Shown here: piece after piece, positions 30,749 to 41,777 of the stretch
Position numbering within the stretch: position 1 is the stretch's first letter
Layout: each line of letters opens with the position of its first letter
Assembly: GCF_001544075.1 (NCBI RefSeq)
Contig: NZ_BCNT01000014.1
Span: 1-64,000 of the forward strand
Source: Comamonas terrae
Lineage (GTDB): Bacteria; Pseudomonadota; Gammaproteobacteria; Burkholderiales; Burkholderiaceae_C
Direction: 5' to 3'
Length of the DNA stretch: 64,000 bases
The notes under the pieces: generated by a model
Databases searched by the model: none
Seen by the model: only the letters and a program-made list of their open reading frames with translations
What the model was told of the DNA's origin: nothing
Position numbers and translations under genes: made by a program

Positions 30749-31099
30749 ATGTGCCAAGTCTTCATCAGCGCCGATCCGCAGCTCTGGGCGCACCGCGCGC
30801 GGTCCGTGCGCCTGCACGGCGTAGCGACCAGCATCCGGCTCGAAAACCTGTTCTGGCAGGTGCTCGAAGACATCGCCGCGCGCGACGGCTACAGCGTGCC
30901 CCAGCTGTGCACCCGGCTCTACGACGAGCTGCTGGCCGAGCGCGGCGCCGTGGACAATTTCGCGTCCTTTCTGCGCGTGTGCTGCACGCGCTATCTGGCG
31001 CTGCAGCTGTCGGGCGAGATCCCGCAGGACGCAGGCATCCCGATCCGCTCGCTGGCCCTGGCAGCCCGGGCCGGCGGCAGTCCTTCGCTGCGCCACTGA
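30749..31099 (+). CDS. Ribbon-helix-helix domain protein
   Basis: The 116-residue protein contains a ribbon-helix-helix domain of the RHH_4 type. The beta strand RSVRLHGVATSIRLEN is followed by two helices (WQVLEDIAARDGYSVPQL and LYDELLAERG), around residues 18-70. Such proteins bind DNA as dimers, but the target is unknown. The start is ATG 30749 (MCQVFISADPQLW). It is 64 bp upstream of the GGDEF gene on the same strand, so co-regulation is possible. Confidence 0.75.
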   Translation: MCQVFISADPQLWAHRARSVRLHGVATSIRLENLFWQVLEDIAARDGYSVPQLCTRLYDELLAERGAVDNFASFLRVCCTRYLALQLSGEIPQDAGIPIRSLALAARAGGSPSLRH

Positions 31100-31163
31100 A
31101 TCGGGACGCGCCCACGCTGCCCCCCGGCGCGGCTATAGTCGCTGCAGACTGCCACTGCCCATC

Positions 31164-32498
31164 ATGAACCTTCCCTGCGGACTGCCCGACACCCGGGACG
31201 AAAGCCAGCACCTGCGCGAACTGCTGGACCACAACACGGACTGGATCTGGGAAGTGGACGCACAGGGGCGCTACACCTATGTTTCGCGCATGGTCACGGC
31301 CATGCTGGGCTATCCGCCCGAACAGGTGCTGGGCAAGACGCCCTTCGACTTCATGCCGCCGGCCGAAGCCCGGCGTGTGGGCCAGGCCTTCGGCGCCATC
31401 GTGGCGGAACAACGGCCGTTTGCCGGCCTGGTCAACCGCAACCAGCGGGCCGACGGCAGCATCGTGGTGCTGGAGACCAGCGGCGTGCCGCTGTTCGACA
31501 CCCAAGGCCGGCTGGTCGGCTACCGCGGCATAGACCGGGACATTTCGTCGCTGGGCGAGCGCGTGCTGCAGCTCGAGGCCGTCTATGAAAGCTCGCCCGT
31601 GGCCCAGTGCACGGTCGATCGCGAAGGCCGCATGGTCATGTCCAACCGCGCCATGGCCCGGCTGCTCGGATGCGAGCCGGAGCAGCTGGCCCATGCGGGC
31701 CTGCAGCAGCTGATGCCCGAAGCCTGGCAGCAGGTGCAGGCCGACTTCGGCTGCCTGGATGCCGGCGGCGCGCTGCAGGAATATGAATTCGCCTGGCGGC
31801 AGCGCTGGTTCTATGTTTCGCCCCAGGCGCTGCGCGATGCGCGCGGCGATGTGGTGGGGCTTTCCATGGCCTGGCTGGACATCAGCGCACGCCGGCAGGC
31901 CGAACACCATCTGACCGAGGCCAACCGGCTGCTGGCCCAGTATGCGCGCCAGGACTACCTGACCGGCCTGTTCAACCGCCGCCATCTGGACGAGCAGCTG
32001 GGCGCCGAACTGGCGCGCGCGCGGCGCGAAGGCCAGCCGGTATCGCTGTGCATGGCCGATGTGGACTATTTCAAGCGCTACAACGACAACCTGGGCCATC
32101 TGGCCGGCGACGACTGCCTGCGCGCCGTGGCGCGCGCCCTCGACCGCAGCGCGATGCGCCCCACAGACATCGTCGGCCGCTATGGCGGCGAAGAGTTCGT
32201 CTTCATCCTGCCGGCCACGGATGCGGCAGGCGCCCTGTCCGTGGCCGAGCATCTGTGCCGCCAGGTGCAGGGCCTGGCGCTGCCTCATCCCGACAGCCCG
32301 CTGCGGCGGGTCAGCATCAGCGTGGGGGTCACGACCTGGATGCCCGGGCCTGCGGGCGGGCGGCATGCGCCGCACCAGGACGGATCGCTGGCCGGCGCAC
32401 TGCTGCGCCAGGCCGACCAGGCGCTTTACCAGGCCAAGGAGCAGGGCCGCAACCGGGTCGCCTGTCTGCCCATGGAGCCCCAGGGCCCCACGGGCTAA
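31164..32498 (+). CDS. PAS-PAS-GGDEF diguanylate cyclase
   Basis: The 444-residue soluble protein has two PAS domains (about 17-125 and 137-245), a short coiled linker and a GGDEF domain. The active-site loop is GGEEF at 341-345, and an inhibitory RxxD site (R332-D335) sits five residues before it. Both features predict an active diguanylate cyclase with product feedback. No membrane segment is evident, so the PAS domains probably sense a cytoplasmic cue (redox, ligand or oxygen). It is convergent with the thioredoxin-TPR gene. Confidence 0.92.
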   Translation: MNLPCGLPDTRDESQHLRELLDHNTDWIWEVDAQGRYTYVSRMVTAMLGYPPEQVLGKTPFDFMPPAEARRVGQAFGAIVAEQRPFAGLVNRNQRADGSIVVLETSGVPLFDTQGRLVGYRGIDRDISSLGERVLQLEAVYESSPVAQCTVDREGRMVMSNRAMARLLGCEPEQLAHAGLQQLMPEAWQQVQADFGCLDAGGALQEYEFAWRQRWFYVSPQALRDARGDVVGLSMAWLDISARRQAEHHLTEANRLLAQYARQDYLTGLFNRRHLDEQLGAELARARREGQPVSLCMADVDYFKRYNDNLGHLAGDDCLRAVARALDRSAMRPTDIVGRYGGEEFVFILPATDAAGALSVAEHLCRQVQGLALPHPDSPLRRVSISVGVTTWMPGPAGGRHAPHQDGSLAGALLRQADQALYQAKEQGRNRVACLPMEPQGPTG

Positions 32499-32527
32499 GC
32501 CTGGAGAGCCACAGGCCTATCGCACGC

Positions 32528-33478
32528 TCAGTTCAGCGCCATGCTCAGCTTGCGGCGGTAGCTGTTGACCATGGCCGTGGCCTGGTCCTGCTCGGCGCTG
32601 TTCTTGCCCACCAGCTCGATGCCGCCGGCGCTCTTGCCGGGCACGGCGTCCTGCTTCTTGGGCTTGGGCGGGGTCAGCAGCTCCAGGATGGCGACGATGA
32701 GCTTGCGCGCGGCCTGGCCGTTCCACTCCTTGTCGCGCATGATGATCTCCAGCAGCTCGTCCATGGCGGCCGTCCACTGGCTGTGGGCCAGCAGCGCGCG
32801 GGCGCGGCCGAAGCGCGCGTCGAAGTCGCGGCGGTTGGCGGCGATCAGTGCATCGAACTTGGCCACGTCGGCGTTGTCGTCCGAGGTCGCGAACTGCAGG
32901 GCCTGCAGCCACTGGCTGAGCGCCTCGAAGCGCAGCGGCTGGGGAATGCGCTTGAGGGGCTCGGCCAGCAGGGCGCCGGCCTCCTCGAAGCTGCCCGTGG
33001 CGATCAGCAGGCGCACGTAGTCGAAGCGCGCATCGTCGTTGTGGGGGTCGGCGGCCAGCGCATCGGCCAGTTTCTGCAGCGCGGCCTGGGTGTCGCCGGA
33101 CTCCAGCAGCGCATGGGCCTCGTCGGCCTCGGCTTCGGCGGCGAGTTCGCTTTCGGAGGGCAGATGCTTGTCGAGGAATTCGCGCAGCTTGCCTTCGGGC
33201 TGGGCGCCCATGAAGCCGTCCACGGGCCGGCCGCCGATCATCAGCACGCAGGTGGGGATGGAGCGGATGCCGAACATGCCGGCCAGTTGCTGCTCCTGGT
33301 CGGAGTCGATCTTGACCAGCTTGAAGCGGCCCTCATAGGCGGCTTCCAGCTTTTCCAGGATGGGCCCCAGCGTCTTGCAGGGACCGCACCAGGGCGCCCA
33401 GAAGTCCACCAGCACCGGCACCTCCATGGAGGCGGCGACGACTTCGGCTTCAAAATTCTCAATGGTGACGTCCATCAT
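32528..33478 (-). CDS. Thioredoxin-TPR protein (CnoX/YbbN-like)
   Basis: The 316-residue protein has an N-terminal thioredoxin domain with an intact WCGPC active site (C31, C34) and a C-terminal TPR-like helical region with repeated ALL/ARF/A-x2-L patterns, the layout of CnoX (YbbN) chaperedoxin. E. coli CnoX has SXXC in place of the classical active site, so this protein keeps full redox potential. CnoX protects clients from overoxidation and passes them to GroEL. The start is ATG 33478 or the adjacent 33475. Confidence 0.85.
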   Translation of the reverse strand: MMDVTIENFEAEVVAASMEVPVLVDFWAPWCGPCKTLGPILEKLEAAYEGRFKLVKIDSDQEQQLAGMFGIRSIPTCVLMIGGRPVDGFMGAQPEGKLREFLDKHLPSESELAAEAEADEAHALLESGDTQAALQKLADALAADPHNDDARFDYVRLLIATGSFEEAGALLAEPLKRIPQPLRFEALSQWLQALQFATSDDNADVAKFDALIAANRRDFDARFGRARALLAHSQWTAAMDELLEIIMRDKEWNGQAARKLIVAILELLTPPKPKKQDAVPGKSAGGIELVGKNSAEQDQATAMVNSYRRKLSMALN

Positions 33479-33781
33479 GTGATCAAACCCCGTGGCAAGG
33501 CGCGCCCCGGTGCGGGCGCGCGCAATGATTGTCGAAAGCCCGCCTGACCATCCAGGAGCGGCAGGGCGCATATGGGGCGATTCTCCAGCAAATCGGCAAG
33601 TCCCCGGCTGCAATCGAAATAAGAGCAGTCAGCGCCCCTTTCAAGCCGTTGCAGAACCGATCAATGCTCAAACCGAATACCGTCTGGCGCAAGCAGCTCC
33701 TTTTTCGGGAGTCAGACTGACGAGCCCATGCCCGGCCCTGGTCTATATTGCGGCCACCATGGGCTGCCCAGGAGCGCCGAC
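33479..33781. other. Intergenic region between the thioredoxin-TPR and ABC genes
   Basis: A 303-bp divergent promoter region. A 63-codon frame (33529-33720, TTG start) is open but has no ribosome site or recognisable domain. I see no strong hairpin or operator. Confidence 0.4.
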
Positions 33782-34804
33782 TTGATCGAAATTTCACAAC
33801 TGGTATTCGAATACCCGGGCCACCGGGCGCTGGACGGCGTCAGCCTGCGCATCGCCGCGGGCAGCGTCACGGCGCTGGTCGGTCCCAACGGGGCCGGCAA
33901 GTCCACGCTGATGCGCTGCATCGCGGGGCTGGAGCAGCCGCTGTCGGGCCAGATCCGCGTGCAGGGCATTGCGGTGCAGGAGCAGCCGCGCGAGGTGCAC
34001 CGCCACCTGGGCTACCTGTCCGATTTCTACGGCCTGTACGACCGCCTGAGGGTGGAACGCTGCCTGCAGTATTCCGCCTTGGCCATGGGCGTGGCGGCGG
34101 ACCGGGTCGACGCCCGCGTGCGGCAGGTGGCGGCCCAGCTGGGCCTGTCGGAGCTGCTGCAGCGCTACCCGACGGAACTGTCGCGCGGCCAGCGCCAGCG
34201 CGTGGCCATAGGCCAGGCCATCGTCCACCAGCCTGGCGTGCTGCTGCTGGACGAGCCTGCCAGCGGCCTGGACCCCGAGGCGCGCAGCAGCCTCTCGCAG
34301 CTGTTCAGGCAGCTGCAGGCCCAGGGCATGACGCTGGTGGTCTCCAGCCACATCCTCAGCGAACTCGACGAATACTGCACGCACATCCTGGCCATACGCG
34401 GCGGCCGCATCGAAAGCCACGAGGCCCTGCATGCCGCAGCGCCCGTGGATTCGGCGAGCGCCTCCGCGCAGGCGCTGTATGCGCTGGAGATCGCGCCTTC
34501 CGGCGCCGACGCCGAGCCGCGGCTGCGCCAGGCGCTGCAGGACAGCGGCGTGCAGGTGCAGGAACAAGTGCAGGAGCTGGATGCCACCGGCATGCGCCCC
34601 ACCCTGCTGTGGCTGCCGGCATCGCCCGCGGCGCGCGCGCAATGGCTGGCCCGCATGGTGCAGTCCGGCGTGGCCGTGGCCGGGCTGGCCCCGGTGCGCG
34701 AGCGCCTGCAGGACCGCTATGCGCGTACTGCAGGTACTGCAGGCAGCAGCGGTGGCCATGGCGCACCGCAAACCGCCCCCAGCCACGCACAGGAGCAGGC
34801 ATGA
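33782..34804 (+). CDS. ABC transporter ATP-binding protein
   Basis: The 340-residue protein is a full ABC ATPase: Walker A GPNGAGKST at 34-42, signature LSRGQ at 133-137, Walker B LLLDEP at 154-159 and a C-terminal extension of ~100 residues as in ABC-2 type exporters (CcmA/NatA-like). The likely start is TTG 33782, with AGGAG 8 nt upstream; ATG codons further up lack family similarity. The stop overlaps the permease start (ATGA). Substrate unknown. Confidence 0.88.
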   Translation: MIEISQLVFEYPGHRALDGVSLRIAAGSVTALVGPNGAGKSTLMRCIAGLEQPLSGQIRVQGIAVQEQPREVHRHLGYLSDFYGLYDRLRVERCLQYSALAMGVAADRVDARVRQVAAQLGLSELLQRYPTELSRGQRQRVAIGQAIVHQPGVLLLDEPASGLDPEARSSLSQLFRQLQAQGMTLVVSSHILSELDEYCTHILAIRGGRIESHEALHAAAPVDSASASAQALYALEIAPSGADAEPRLRQALQDSGVQVQEQVQELDATGMRPTLLWLPASPAARAQWLARMVQSGVAVAGLAPVRERLQDRYARTAGTAGSSGGHGAPQTAPSHAQEQA

Positions 34805-36171
34805 CGCGCAATCCCGAATTCCAGCGCCAGCTCTGGCTCAACTGGAGCCCTTCGCTGCTGGCCTGGAGCCTGGGCCTAAGCGCCCTCGTCCTGGCCCTGC
34901 CGCTGGTGCTCGCCCCTGGCAGCGAACGTGCTTCCTACCTGGGCGTCACGGCCACGGCCGGCCTGTGGATGGCCTCGGCCGTCTACGGCAGCGTGCTGGC
35001 CGGCAGAAGCCTGGCGGAGGAGGCAGGCCAGAACACCTGGGACTGGCAGCGCCTGTCGGCCCTGTCGCCCTGGCAGATGGCCTGGGGCAAGCTGCTGGGC
35101 TCGGCCGTCCCGGCCTGGATGTACACGCTGTGGTTCGCCCTGGCCGTGCTCTTCGTCTCGGCCACCTGGGCCGGCCAGGCCGCGCTGGGGCTGCATTCGG
35201 TGGCGCTGGCCGTGCTGTGGGGCCTGGGCCTGCAGGCCTGGGCCATGAATTCCGTGCTCATCGGCTGGGGCCAGCGGGAGATTCCCGCCAACCGCCGCCG
35301 CGCGGCGCTGCTGCCGCTGCTGTTCCTGTTCTTCATTCCCGGCCCCTATCTCGGCCGCATCTACGGCAGCCTGCTCAACGGCAGCGAGCGGGCCGTGCTC
35401 TGGTGGGGCCTCGACATCGGCAGCAAGGGCATGGCCTATCTGTTCGGTGCGCTGCTGCTGGCGCTGGGCCTGTTGACGCTGTGGCGCCAGCTGTGCGCAC
35501 GGCTGGACGTGCGCACCCTGCCCTGGGCCTGGCCGCTGGGGCTGGCCGCCAGCGGCTTCTTCGTGGCCGGCACGCTCGATGCCGGACTGCCCGCGCTCTG
35601 GAAGGCCACGGCCTGGATCGCCCTGGCCGCCACGGCCTATGCAGCCCTGCAGCATGTGCACAGCCACCTGCGCAGCTGGCGCCAGGTGCAGTGGTCGGCC
35701 AGCCGCGGCCGCTGGCGCGAAATGCTGCAGGCGCTGCCGCTGTGGCCCGTGAGCTGGCTGCTGGCCCTGGCCGCATCCCTCCTGCTGCCGTTCCAGCCGG
35801 ACGCCCACGAGGCCGGCCACGGCGCCGGCATGGTGGCGCTGCTGGCCTGCCTGCAGCTGCTGCGCGACGGCCTGATCCTGACCGGCTTTGCCCTGCTGGC
35901 CGGCCGGCTGCGCTCGCCGCTGGCGGCCTTCTGCATGGCCTGGGTCGTCATCAACATCGTGCTGCCGCTGCTGGCGCTGGGCCTGGCCGGCCCGGGGGGC
36001 GCGGCCGCCGTGCAGCCCGCCATGGCGCTGATGTTCGGCGACTCCGGGATACCGGCCATCCGCGATGCCACGGCCTGGGTTTCGCTGGGCCTGCAGCTGC
36101 TGCTGGCCGCGGGCTGGGCGGCATGGATCTTCCGCGAGCGGGTGCTGGGCTTTGCGCACGAGAACGGCTGA
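34801..36171 (+). CDS. ABC-2-type permease partner protein
   Basis: The 456-residue hydrophobic protein has about 10-12 predicted membrane segments and starts within the ATGA overlap with the ABC ATPase gene, so the two form one exporter. I recognise no closer family than ABC-2-like permeases. The conserved-looking NTWDWQRLSALSPWQMAWGK segment resembles the cytoplasmic coupling region of such permeases. The substrate is unknown. Confidence 0.75.
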   Translation: MTRNPEFQRQLWLNWSPSLLAWSLGLSALVLALPLVLAPGSERASYLGVTATAGLWMASAVYGSVLAGRSLAEEAGQNTWDWQRLSALSPWQMAWGKLLGSAVPAWMYTLWFALAVLFVSATWAGQAALGLHSVALAVLWGLGLQAWAMNSVLIGWGQREIPANRRRAALLPLLFLFFIPGPYLGRIYGSLLNGSERAVLWWGLDIGSKGMAYLFGALLLALGLLTLWRQLCARLDVRTLPWAWPLGLAASGFFVAGTLDAGLPALWKATAWIALAATAYAALQHVHSHLRSWRQVQWSASRGRWREMLQALPLWPVSWLLALAASLLLPFQPDAHEAGHGAGMVALLACLQLLRDGLILTGFALLAGRLRSPLAAFCMAWVVINIVLPLLALGLAGPGGAAAVQPAMALMFGDSGIPAIRDATAWVSLGLQLLLAAGWAAWIFRERVLGFAHENG

Positions 36172-36276
36172 ACGGCCGGCCCGGGCAGCCCGATCAAACC
36201 CGTGGCCGCCCGGACGCATGCCAAAAAAGTAAAATCGGGGGTTCCACTAGGCCGGGCGGCAGGCGCCCCACACGAC

Positions 36277-36771
36277 ATGAACCCCATCCAAGTTGGCGTG
36301 GTCATGGGTTCCAGCAGCGACTGGGACACCATGCAGCACGCAGTTGCCATCCTCCAGCAATTCGGTATCGCCTTCGAGGCCCAGGTGGTCTCCGCCCACC
36401 GCATGCCGGACGATATGTTCCGCTTTGCCGAAGCCGCCGCCGACCGGGGCCTCAAGGCCATCATCGCCGGTGCCGGCGGTGCCGCCCACCTGCCCGGCAT
36501 GATTGCCGCCAAGACCACCGTGCCCGTGCTGGGCGTGCCCGTGGCCAGCCGCCACCTGCAGGGCGTGGACTCGCTGCACTCCATCGTGCAGATGCCCAAG
36601 GGCGTGCCCGTGGCGACCTTCGCCATCGGCAATGCCGGCGCAGCCAATGCGGCCCTGTTCGCCGTGGCCCTGCTGGCCAACGAGGATGCCGGGCTGCGCA
36701 AGAAGCTCGAAGCCTTCCGCGCCGAGCAGACCGAAGCCGCCCGCAACATGACGCTGCCGGTGAACGCATGA
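36277..36771 (+). CDS. purE: N5-carboxyaminoimidazole ribonucleotide mutase
   Basis: PurE class I converts N5-CAIR to CAIR in purine synthesis. The 164-residue product has the typical N-terminal [14 protein letters not shown] block (residues 6-19), the VSAHRMPD active-site segment with the conserved His, and [12 protein letters not shown]. It overlaps purK by 4 nt (ATGA). The GTAAAATCG element at 36229-36237 is a probable promoter shared in type with purC. Confidence 0.96.
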   Translation: MNPIQVGVVMGSSSDWDTMQHAVAILQQFGIAFEAQVVSAHRMPDDMFRFAEAAADRGLKAIIAGAGGAAHLPGMIAAKTTVPVLGVPVASRHLQGVDSLHSIVQMPKGVPVATFAIGNAGAANAALFAVALLANEDAGLRKKLEAFRAEQTEAARNMTLPVNA

Positions 36772-37940
36772 GCAAAGACACCGACGTGATCCTGCCGGGT
36801 GCGACGCTCGGCGTGCTCGGCGGCGGACAGCTGGGCCGCATGTTCGTGCATGCCGCCCAGGCCATGGGCTACTTCACGGCCGTGCTGGACCAGGACGCAA
36901 CCAGCCCCGCCGGCCTGGTCAGCCACCACCACATCCGCACCGGCTATGAAGACCCGCAAGGCCTGGCCGAGCTGGCCAGGCTCTGCGCGGCCGTGACCAC
37001 CGAATTCGAGAACGTGCCCGCCGGCGCACTGAACCAGCTGGCGACGAGCCTGCCCGTCTCGCCCGCCGGTTCCGCCGTGGCCATCGCCCAGGACCGCGCC
37101 GCCGAGAAGGCGCACTTCGTGAAGTGCGGCGTGCCCTGCGCGCCCTACGCCGTGATAGCCACGCCCGAGCAGCTGGCCGCCGTCAACGATGCGCTGCTGC
37201 CGGGCATCCTCAAGACCGCCCGCATGGGCTACGACGGCAAGGGCCAGGTGCGCGTGAAGACGCGCGCCGAGCTCGCCGCCGCCTGGGAGCAGCTGGGCCG
37301 CGTGGCCTGCGTGCTGGAGAAGATGCTGCCGCTGGCGCACGAATGCTCGGTCATCGTGGCCCGCGGCCGCAACGGCGACATCGTCAACCTGCCCGTGCAG
37401 CGCAATCTGCACCGCGAGGGCATTCTGGCCGTGACCGAGGTCTATGCAGGCAACCTGCCCGCAGCCCAGGCAGAGCAAGCGCTGGCAGCTGCGAAATCCG
37501 TAGCCGACGGCCTGGACTACGTGGGCGTGCTGTGCGTGGAGTTCTTCGTGCTGCAGGACGGCAAGCTGGTCGTCAACGAGATCGCCCCGCGCCCGCACAA
37601 CAGCGGCCACTACAGCCAGAACGCCTGCGATGTCTCGCAGTTCGAGCTGCAGGTGCGCTGCATGACCGGCCTGCCGCTGACCCAGCCGCGCCAGCACAGC
37701 CCCTCCATCATGCTCAATCTGCTGGGCGATCTGTGGTTCAGGCAGGGCGGCGATACGCCGGCGACGCCGGCCTGGGACAAGGTGCTGCAGCTTCCCGGCT
37801 GCCACCTGCATCTGTACGGCAAGGCCGATGCCAAGCGCGGCCGCAAGATGGGCCACCTGAACATCACGGCGGCCACGCCGGAAGTCGTGCGCGCGACGGC
37901 GCTGAAGGCGGCAGAAATCCTCGGCATCGCGCCGTTCTGA
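36768..37940 (+). CDS. purK: N5-carboxyaminoimidazole ribonucleotide synthase
   Basis: PurK is the ATP-grasp enzyme that carboxylates AIR with bicarbonate and ATP, feeding PurE. The 390-residue product shows the N-terminal [12 protein letters not shown] motif, TEFENVP, the ATP-grasp loop [13 protein letters not shown] and the C-terminal [13 protein letters not shown] block. Translation is coupled to purE. A Sua5-family gene starts 11 bp after its stop and is probably on the same transcript. Confidence 0.96.
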   Translation: MSKDTDVILPGATLGVLGGGQLGRMFVHAAQAMGYFTAVLDQDATSPAGLVSHHHIRTGYEDPQGLAELARLCAAVTTEFENVPAGALNQLATSLPVSPAGSAVAIAQDRAAEKAHFVKCGVPCAPYAVIATPEQLAAVNDALLPGILKTARMGYDGKGQVRVKTRAELAAAWEQLGRVACVLEKMLPLAHECSVIVARGRNGDIVNLPVQRNLHREGILAVTEVYAGNLPAAQAEQALAAAKSVADGLDYVGVLCVEFFVLQDGKLVVNEIAPRPHNSGHYSQNACDVSQFELQVRCMTGLPLTQPRQHSPSIMLNLLGDLWFRQGGDTPATPAWDKVLQLPGCHLHLYGKADAKRGRKMGHLNITAATPEVVRATALKAAEILGIAPF

Positions 37941-37951
37941 GAGGCTGCAAC

Positions 37952-38950
37952 GTGATACTGGATGGAAACCTGGACGCCTCGGTGCAGGCCGCGGCGCGGG
38001 CCCTGCAGCGCGGCGAACTTCTGGGCCTGCCCACCGAGACGGTGTACGGCCTGGCGGCCGACAGCGACAACGATGCCGCCGTGGCGCAGATCTTCGCGGC
38101 CAAGGGGCGCCCGGCCAACCATCCATTGATCGTGCACGTGGCCGACAGCGCGGCCATCACGCGCTATGCCAAGGAGGTGCCGGTCTTCGCCCAGCAGCTG
38201 ATCGACGCCTTCTGGCCCGGCCCGCTCACCCTCATCCTGCCGCGCCTGCCCCATGCAGCCAGGGCTTCGACGGGCGGCCAGGACAGCGTGGGCCTGCGCT
38301 GCCCTTCGCATCCCGTGGCCCGTGCCGTGCTCGCGGCCTGCCAGCGGCTGGAACCGCCGGTCTGGGGCGTGTCCGCGCCCAGCGCCAACAAGTTCGGCCG
38401 CGTCAGCCCCACCACGGCCCGCCATGTGGCCGATGAGTTCGGCGATGCGCTGCTGGTGCTGGACGGCGGCGCCTGCGAGGTGGGCATCGAATCCACCATC
38501 GTGGACTGCACGCGCGGCGTGCCCGTGCTGCTGCGCCCCGGCGCCGTCACGCGCGACGACATCGAGCGCGCCTGCGGCCTGCGCCCGCTCTCCAAGGAAG
38601 AGCTGCCCGCGCATACGCCACGGGCCTCCGGCACGCTTTTGGCCCACTATGCGCCCAATGCCAAGGTGCGGCTCATGGACGCCCGGCAGCTGCAGTCGGC
38701 GCTGGACATCCTGGGCTCGGAAGGCCGGCACATCGCCGTCTACCACCGCAGCCCGCTGCGCTCGACGGCCCAGGGCATCACCCTGCGCGCCATGCCGGCG
38801 CAGGCCCTGGACGCCGCCCGAGAATTGTTCGGCACGCTGCGCGACTTCGACGAGATCGGCGCCCGCCTGATCTGGATCGAAACCCCGCCCGACACGGCGG
38901 ACTGGGAAGGCGTGCGCGACCGCCTGCAGCGCGCGGCGGCGGCGGGCTGA
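37952..38950 (+). CDS. L-threonylcarbamoyladenylate synthase (Sua5/TsaC2 type)
   Basis: The 332-residue protein has the YrdC domain (about 1-190; blocks LPTETVYGLA and KGRPANHPLIVHV) followed by the Sua5 C-terminal domain, so it is the long Sua5 form. It makes threonylcarbamoyl-AMP for the t6A modification of tRNA, in partnership with TsaB, which is encoded at 45.6 kb in this window. The start is GTG 37952, with GAGG about 7 nt upstream; no ATG fits. It follows purK closely. Confidence 0.92.
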   Translation: MILDGNLDASVQAAARALQRGELLGLPTETVYGLAADSDNDAAVAQIFAAKGRPANHPLIVHVADSAAITRYAKEVPVFAQQLIDAFWPGPLTLILPRLPHAARASTGGQDSVGLRCPSHPVARAVLAACQRLEPPVWGVSAPSANKFGRVSPTTARHVADEFGDALLVLDGGACEVGIESTIVDCTRGVPVLLRPGAVTRDDIERACGLRPLSKEELPAHTPRASGTLLAHYAPNAKVRLMDARQLQSALDILGSEGRHIAVYHRSPLRSTAQGITLRAMPAQALDAARELFGTLRDFDEIGARLIWIETPPDTADWEGVRDRLQRAAAAG

Positions 38951-38956
38951 GCGCCG

Positions 38957-38975
38957 GGGCCCTGGGTCAGGGCCC
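38957..38975. terminator. Hairpin between convergent sua5 and lysR genes
   Basis: A perfect 8-bp GC stem (38957-38964 with 38968-38975, loop GGT) spans the 16-bp gap and overlaps the LysR stop codon. No T run follows, so a Rho-independent role is uncertain. Confidence 0.35.
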
Positions 38976-39950
38976 GAAGCCTTTGGCAAAGGACTCGCGC
39001 AGAAACTCCACGAACACCGCCACGGCGCGCGGCACGTGGCTGGCGTAGGGGCGGATGGCGAACAGCTGTTCGCCGAAGGCATCCACCGATTTCCAGTCCG
39101 TCAGCACCTGCTGCAGCTGGCCCGAGGCCAGCCCCGACTGGGCACTGAAATCGGGCACCAGCGCAATGCCCAGGCCCGCCAGCGCCGCATCGCGCAGCAT
39201 CTCGCTGTTGTTGGCGGCAAAACCGCCCGCTACAGGCACGACGATGCGCTCGCCCTCTTTTCCACCCCTCTTCCGCCGCACGAAATGCCAGGCCGGCTGG
39301 CCCTGGCTGCGCGGATAGTGCAGGCAGTTGTGCCCCACCAGGGCCTGCGGCGTGGCTGGCGCTCCATGCGCGGCCAGATAGTCGCGGCTGGCCACGAGCA
39401 GCGCGCGCGTGGGCGCCAGCGCCCAGGCCACATGGGTTTCGGGCGGCGCCGAGACATGGCGCACGGCCAGATCAAACCCTTCCAGCGCCAGCGAGCGCAT
39501 GCGGTCGGACAGGTCCAGTTCCAGCCGGATCTCGGGATAGGCGCGCACGAAGCGCGGCAGCCGCGGCATGAGCTGCTGGCGCGTGAAGGCCACGGGCGCC
39601 GTCACGCGCAGCAGCCCGCGCGGCTCGGCCGCCAGGTCCTTGACGCTGGCAAAGCCGTGGGCGATGTGCTCGAAGGCGCCGCGCGTATGGTCCACCAACC
39701 GCTCGCCGGCCTCGGTCAGGCGCACGCTGCGCGTGGTGCGCCGCACCAGGGCCACGCCGGCGGCGCGCTCCAGCTCGGCAATGCGCTGGCTCATCGCCGC
39801 CTTGCTCACACCCAGCCGCGCCGCCGCCGCCGTGAAGCTGCCTTGCTGCGACAACACCACCAGCCAGTGCAGATGGCTCCACAGCGCCTCGGCGCCCATG
39901 CCGATGCCCGTCCCCGCCACCGGCCCCGGTCCGCCCAGCTGCGCGTTCAT
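38967..39950 (-). CDS. LysR-family transcriptional regulator
   Basis: The protein has an N-terminal winged HTH (GSFTAAAARLGVSKAAMSQRIAELE region) and a C-terminal LysR substrate-binding domain (from PRGLLRVTAP). ATG 39950 gives 327 residues and has GGAAAG upstream; the frame is open to 39992, but those extra codons cover the inverted repeat at 39971-39994, which argues for the shorter form. It is divergent from mmsA and is the obvious candidate to regulate it. The inducer is unknown. Confidence 0.9.
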   Translation of the reverse strand: MNAQLGGPGPVAGTGIGMGAEALWSHLHWLVVLSQQGSFTAAAARLGVSKAAMSQRIAELERAAGVALVRRTTRSVRLTEAGERLVDHTRGAFEHIAHGFASVKDLAAEPRGLLRVTAPVAFTRQQLMPRLPRFVRAYPEIRLELDLSDRMRSLALEGFDLAVRHVSAPPETHVAWALAPTRALLVASRDYLAAHGAPATPQALVGHNCLHYPRSQGQPAWHFVRRKRGGKEGERIVVPVAGGFAANNSEMLRDAALAGLGIALVPDFSAQSGLASGQLQQVLTDWKSVDAFGEQLFAIRPYASHVPRAVAVFVEFLRESFAKGFGP

Positions 39951-39970
39951 ATTTTTGCTTTCCATACATG

Positions 39971-39994
39971 GATTGTTCACCACAATGAACAATC
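39971..39994. promoter_or_regulatory. Inverted repeat between lysR and mmsA
   Basis: A perfect 9-bp inverted repeat, GATTGTTCA-N6-TGAACAATC, lies in the divergent promoter region about 55 bp before mmsA. Its size and position fit a LysR-type regulator binding site. Confidence 0.6.
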
Positions 39995-40048
39995 AATTCA
40001 AGCCAGCCTATCTAGGCAAGCCCGCCCAGGCTTTCTAGACTGGCCTTC

Positions 40049-41593
<1,545 letters not shown>

Positions 41594-41728
41594 TCCCCTG
41601 GGCCGCCGCGCGGTATCTTCCGTGGAGAGCAGACGCCTTCACCGCCGGACGCCCCCCCCTGACCGGTACCTCGGGCCGTGGAACACGGCAGCTTGAAAGC
41701 CTGCCCGCTGCCGGAGCGGCCACCCCTA

Positions 41729-41763
41729 AAAAAAAGTCCGGGTCAGGCCCGGACTTTTTTTTA
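41729..41763. terminator. Bidirectional terminator between mmsA and ompW
   Basis: A 7-8-bp GC stem (GTCCGGG/CCCGGAC, 41737-41743 with 41749-41755) is flanked by eight A on one side and eight T on the other, so it works for both convergent genes. Confidence 0.9.
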
Positions 41764-41777
41764 TCGGCCTTGCGGCA

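Noticed and set aside
33529..33720. 63-codon open frame with TTG start between the thioredoxin-TPR and ABC genes
   Set aside because: No ribosome site, no recognisable domain, and it occupies a divergent promoter region.
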